Assembly (NCBI GenBank): GCA_947184155.2
Contig: CAMXCT020003768.1
Span: 149,405 to 213,404 of the forward strand
From: Cladocopium goreaui
Lineage: Eukaryota; Sar; Dinophyceae; Suessiales; Symbiodiniaceae
Reading direction: 5' to 3'
DNA length: 64,000 nucleotides
Part shown: in pieces, positions 62,850 to 64,000 of the stretch
Position numbering within the stretch: position 1 is the first letter of the stretch
Layout of the letters: every line of letters begins with the position of its first letter
Translations under genes and position numbers: made by a program
The notes under the pieces: model-generated
The model's database searches: none
Seen by the model: only the letters and a program-made list of their open reading frames with translations
What the model was told of the DNA's origin: nothing

Positions 62850-62992
62850 GACGCCCCCACCCCCATATGAACCACGACATTCACACTGAACATCATCACT
62901 TTCCACCATGAACCCACTATGGCGTCGAAGATCCACTGGGCAGCCGAAGTGAAATCCTTCACCAAGTGAATCGCACATGGGCCTGCAAAAAC
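62850..62992 (-). CDS. candidate exon, frame unresolved
   Basis: GTGTTGTTTTTGCAG| is a good acceptor. Two frames are open: CDSLGEGFHFGCPVDLRR with further Cys residues, and IHLVKDFTSAAQWIFDAI. Donor not identified. Confidence 0.35.
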
Positions 62993-62999
62993 AACACGG

Positions 63000-63600
63000 C
63001 GAGTTTTTTTTGGTGGAACATTCAACACATTTTTGGGCAAGAGATGAGAGTTATTTACTGTATAATTATATTACACAACAACTATAATACGACAATGGAC
63101 AAGAAGACACACATTGTAATATTGTAAATAATATATATTTATAATGATAGTAGATATAAGTGAAGGTGTCTAGCAATAACAGCAATAACTAAATAATGTT
63201 TGAAAAACGCAGGAAACAAGACACCAGTTTTGACGCTGCAATCTATTTCGCTGCAGATTTACCCTTAAACCAATCATTCTTTCACTGGCCAAAGGTGATA
63301 TTTCACCTACCTCACATTAAGGGTAAATGTAAGAACCCCTGGGATATTCATATGCATACACACACACACATATATATGTGTATATGAGTATAGCGAACAA
63401 CAAGATTATATGTTAAATTTAATGCCATGCATAAGGTCGTACCCTGTCGGTTGTGAGGATTTCAATATTCCCGGAGGTATCACAAATGGGGTATCGGTAT
63501 AGGGTCGTCCCCTATCGGATAGGAAGCTTTTGTGCAACCTCGGAAAGGCCAAGGCGAAGCAAAGCTAAATTAGTATTATAATGATTTTGTCGGTTACTCA
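63000..63600. other. no gene seen
   Basis: AT-rich; (CA)n near 63358-63370. Confidence 0.4.
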
Positions 63601-63604
63601 AAAA

Positions 63605-63726
63605 TCTGGGTAAATTATGATAATTCACTACCCTGAATTAAGGCCATTTGGGGATCATTTCCCTTATTAATTAACCATAATTTCCAGTGAGGGAGAACAG
63701 TGAGGTCGTGATTAAATTTACCCAGA
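63605..63726. mobile_element. family D element
   Basis: TCTGGGTAAATTATGATAAT ... GATTAAATTTACCCAGAT. Confidence 0.85.
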
Positions 63727-63768
63727 TATATACATACTTGTAGATTCACCCAACATCAGCATGTCACA

Positions 63769-63910
63769 TACAATGTGAGGCCCCCCAGTGATGTGAACGT
63801 TGGTTTAGAGATAAAAGCCCCAGTAGCTAGTTCGTTATTTGCGTACCATAAACCATAGTCATTGGAGTTATGTGCACCAACTTAGCTATCGAACGGGGGC
63901 TTCACATTGT
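63769..63910. mobile_element. family C element
   Basis: TACAATGTGAGGCCCCCCAG ... AACGGGGGCTTCACATTGT. Confidence 0.85.
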
Positions 63911-64000
63911 CAACTTCATATCAACACAGGGCCAACTTCATATCCGGCTCCACTGCCGTAGGTTTGTTCTGTGGATTTCCGGATTTCTGGGACTGAAATG

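Overview
The window looks like nuclear DNA of a dinoflagellate, most plausibly of the Symbiodiniaceae/Suessiales type; this is an inference and no rRNA or other species marker is present. Four things point that way: a Ty1/copia-type retroelement with a CCCH-finger Gag; a 21-nt match (17/21, last 12 exact) to the dinoflagellate spliced leader upstream of it; many very short exons separated by introns, some with GC donors; and introns packed with small palindromic elements whose ends carry splice signals (introner-like elements). There is one 100-N assembly gap (6506-6605).

Layout. 1-6.5 kb is almost all simple repeat: GATAAT-rich DNA, a 1.2-kb G/T-only satellite and (GAT)n arrays running into the gap. 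6.6-19.9 kb, minus strand, is a run of long overlapping reading frames: a coiled-coil Gag-like ORF, a Gag/protease ORF with two CCCH fingers, an integrase ORF, a reverse transcriptase/RNase H ORF, a downstream accessory ORF and two further unknown ORFs. Successive ORFs change frame or are split by an in-frame TGA.

20-64 kb is low-GC intronic and intergenic DNA dotted with short GC-richer exons. Most assignable exons read on the minus strand, the same direction as the retroelement, as expected for unidirectional dinoflagellate gene blocks. Several exon chains keep phase: 37.0 to 35.2 kb; 44.9 to 38.7 kb, ending in a RING2/IBR (RBR-type) Cys-His domain split over three exons; and 54.3 to 46.9 kb, rich in CxxC pairs. 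Whether these are one gene or several cannot be decided here. Some exons are open on both strands; these are marked.

The most interesting feature is the set of repeated palindromes (called families A-G here), roughly 95-140 bp each. Family B ends read CTG|GTTGGTGG...CCAACCAG|, A ends CTG|GTAAAC...TTTACCAG|, D ends CTGG|GTAAAT...TTTACCCAG|, F ends ACT|GTGGAT...CATCCACAG|, and C carries AAT|GTGAGG and an internal AACTTAG|C. In several places (62.5, 47.3, 44.8 and 35.3 kb) an element coincides with, or supplies both splice sites of, an intron that keeps the reading frame. They therefore look like introners caught at many stages of decay. Tandem repeats (398-bp triplication at 57.5-58.6 kb, 159-bp duplication at 59.0-59.3 kb, AT satellites) fill much of the rest. 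No tRNA, rRNA or CRISPR was seen. All exon coordinates were read by eye and may be off by a base.
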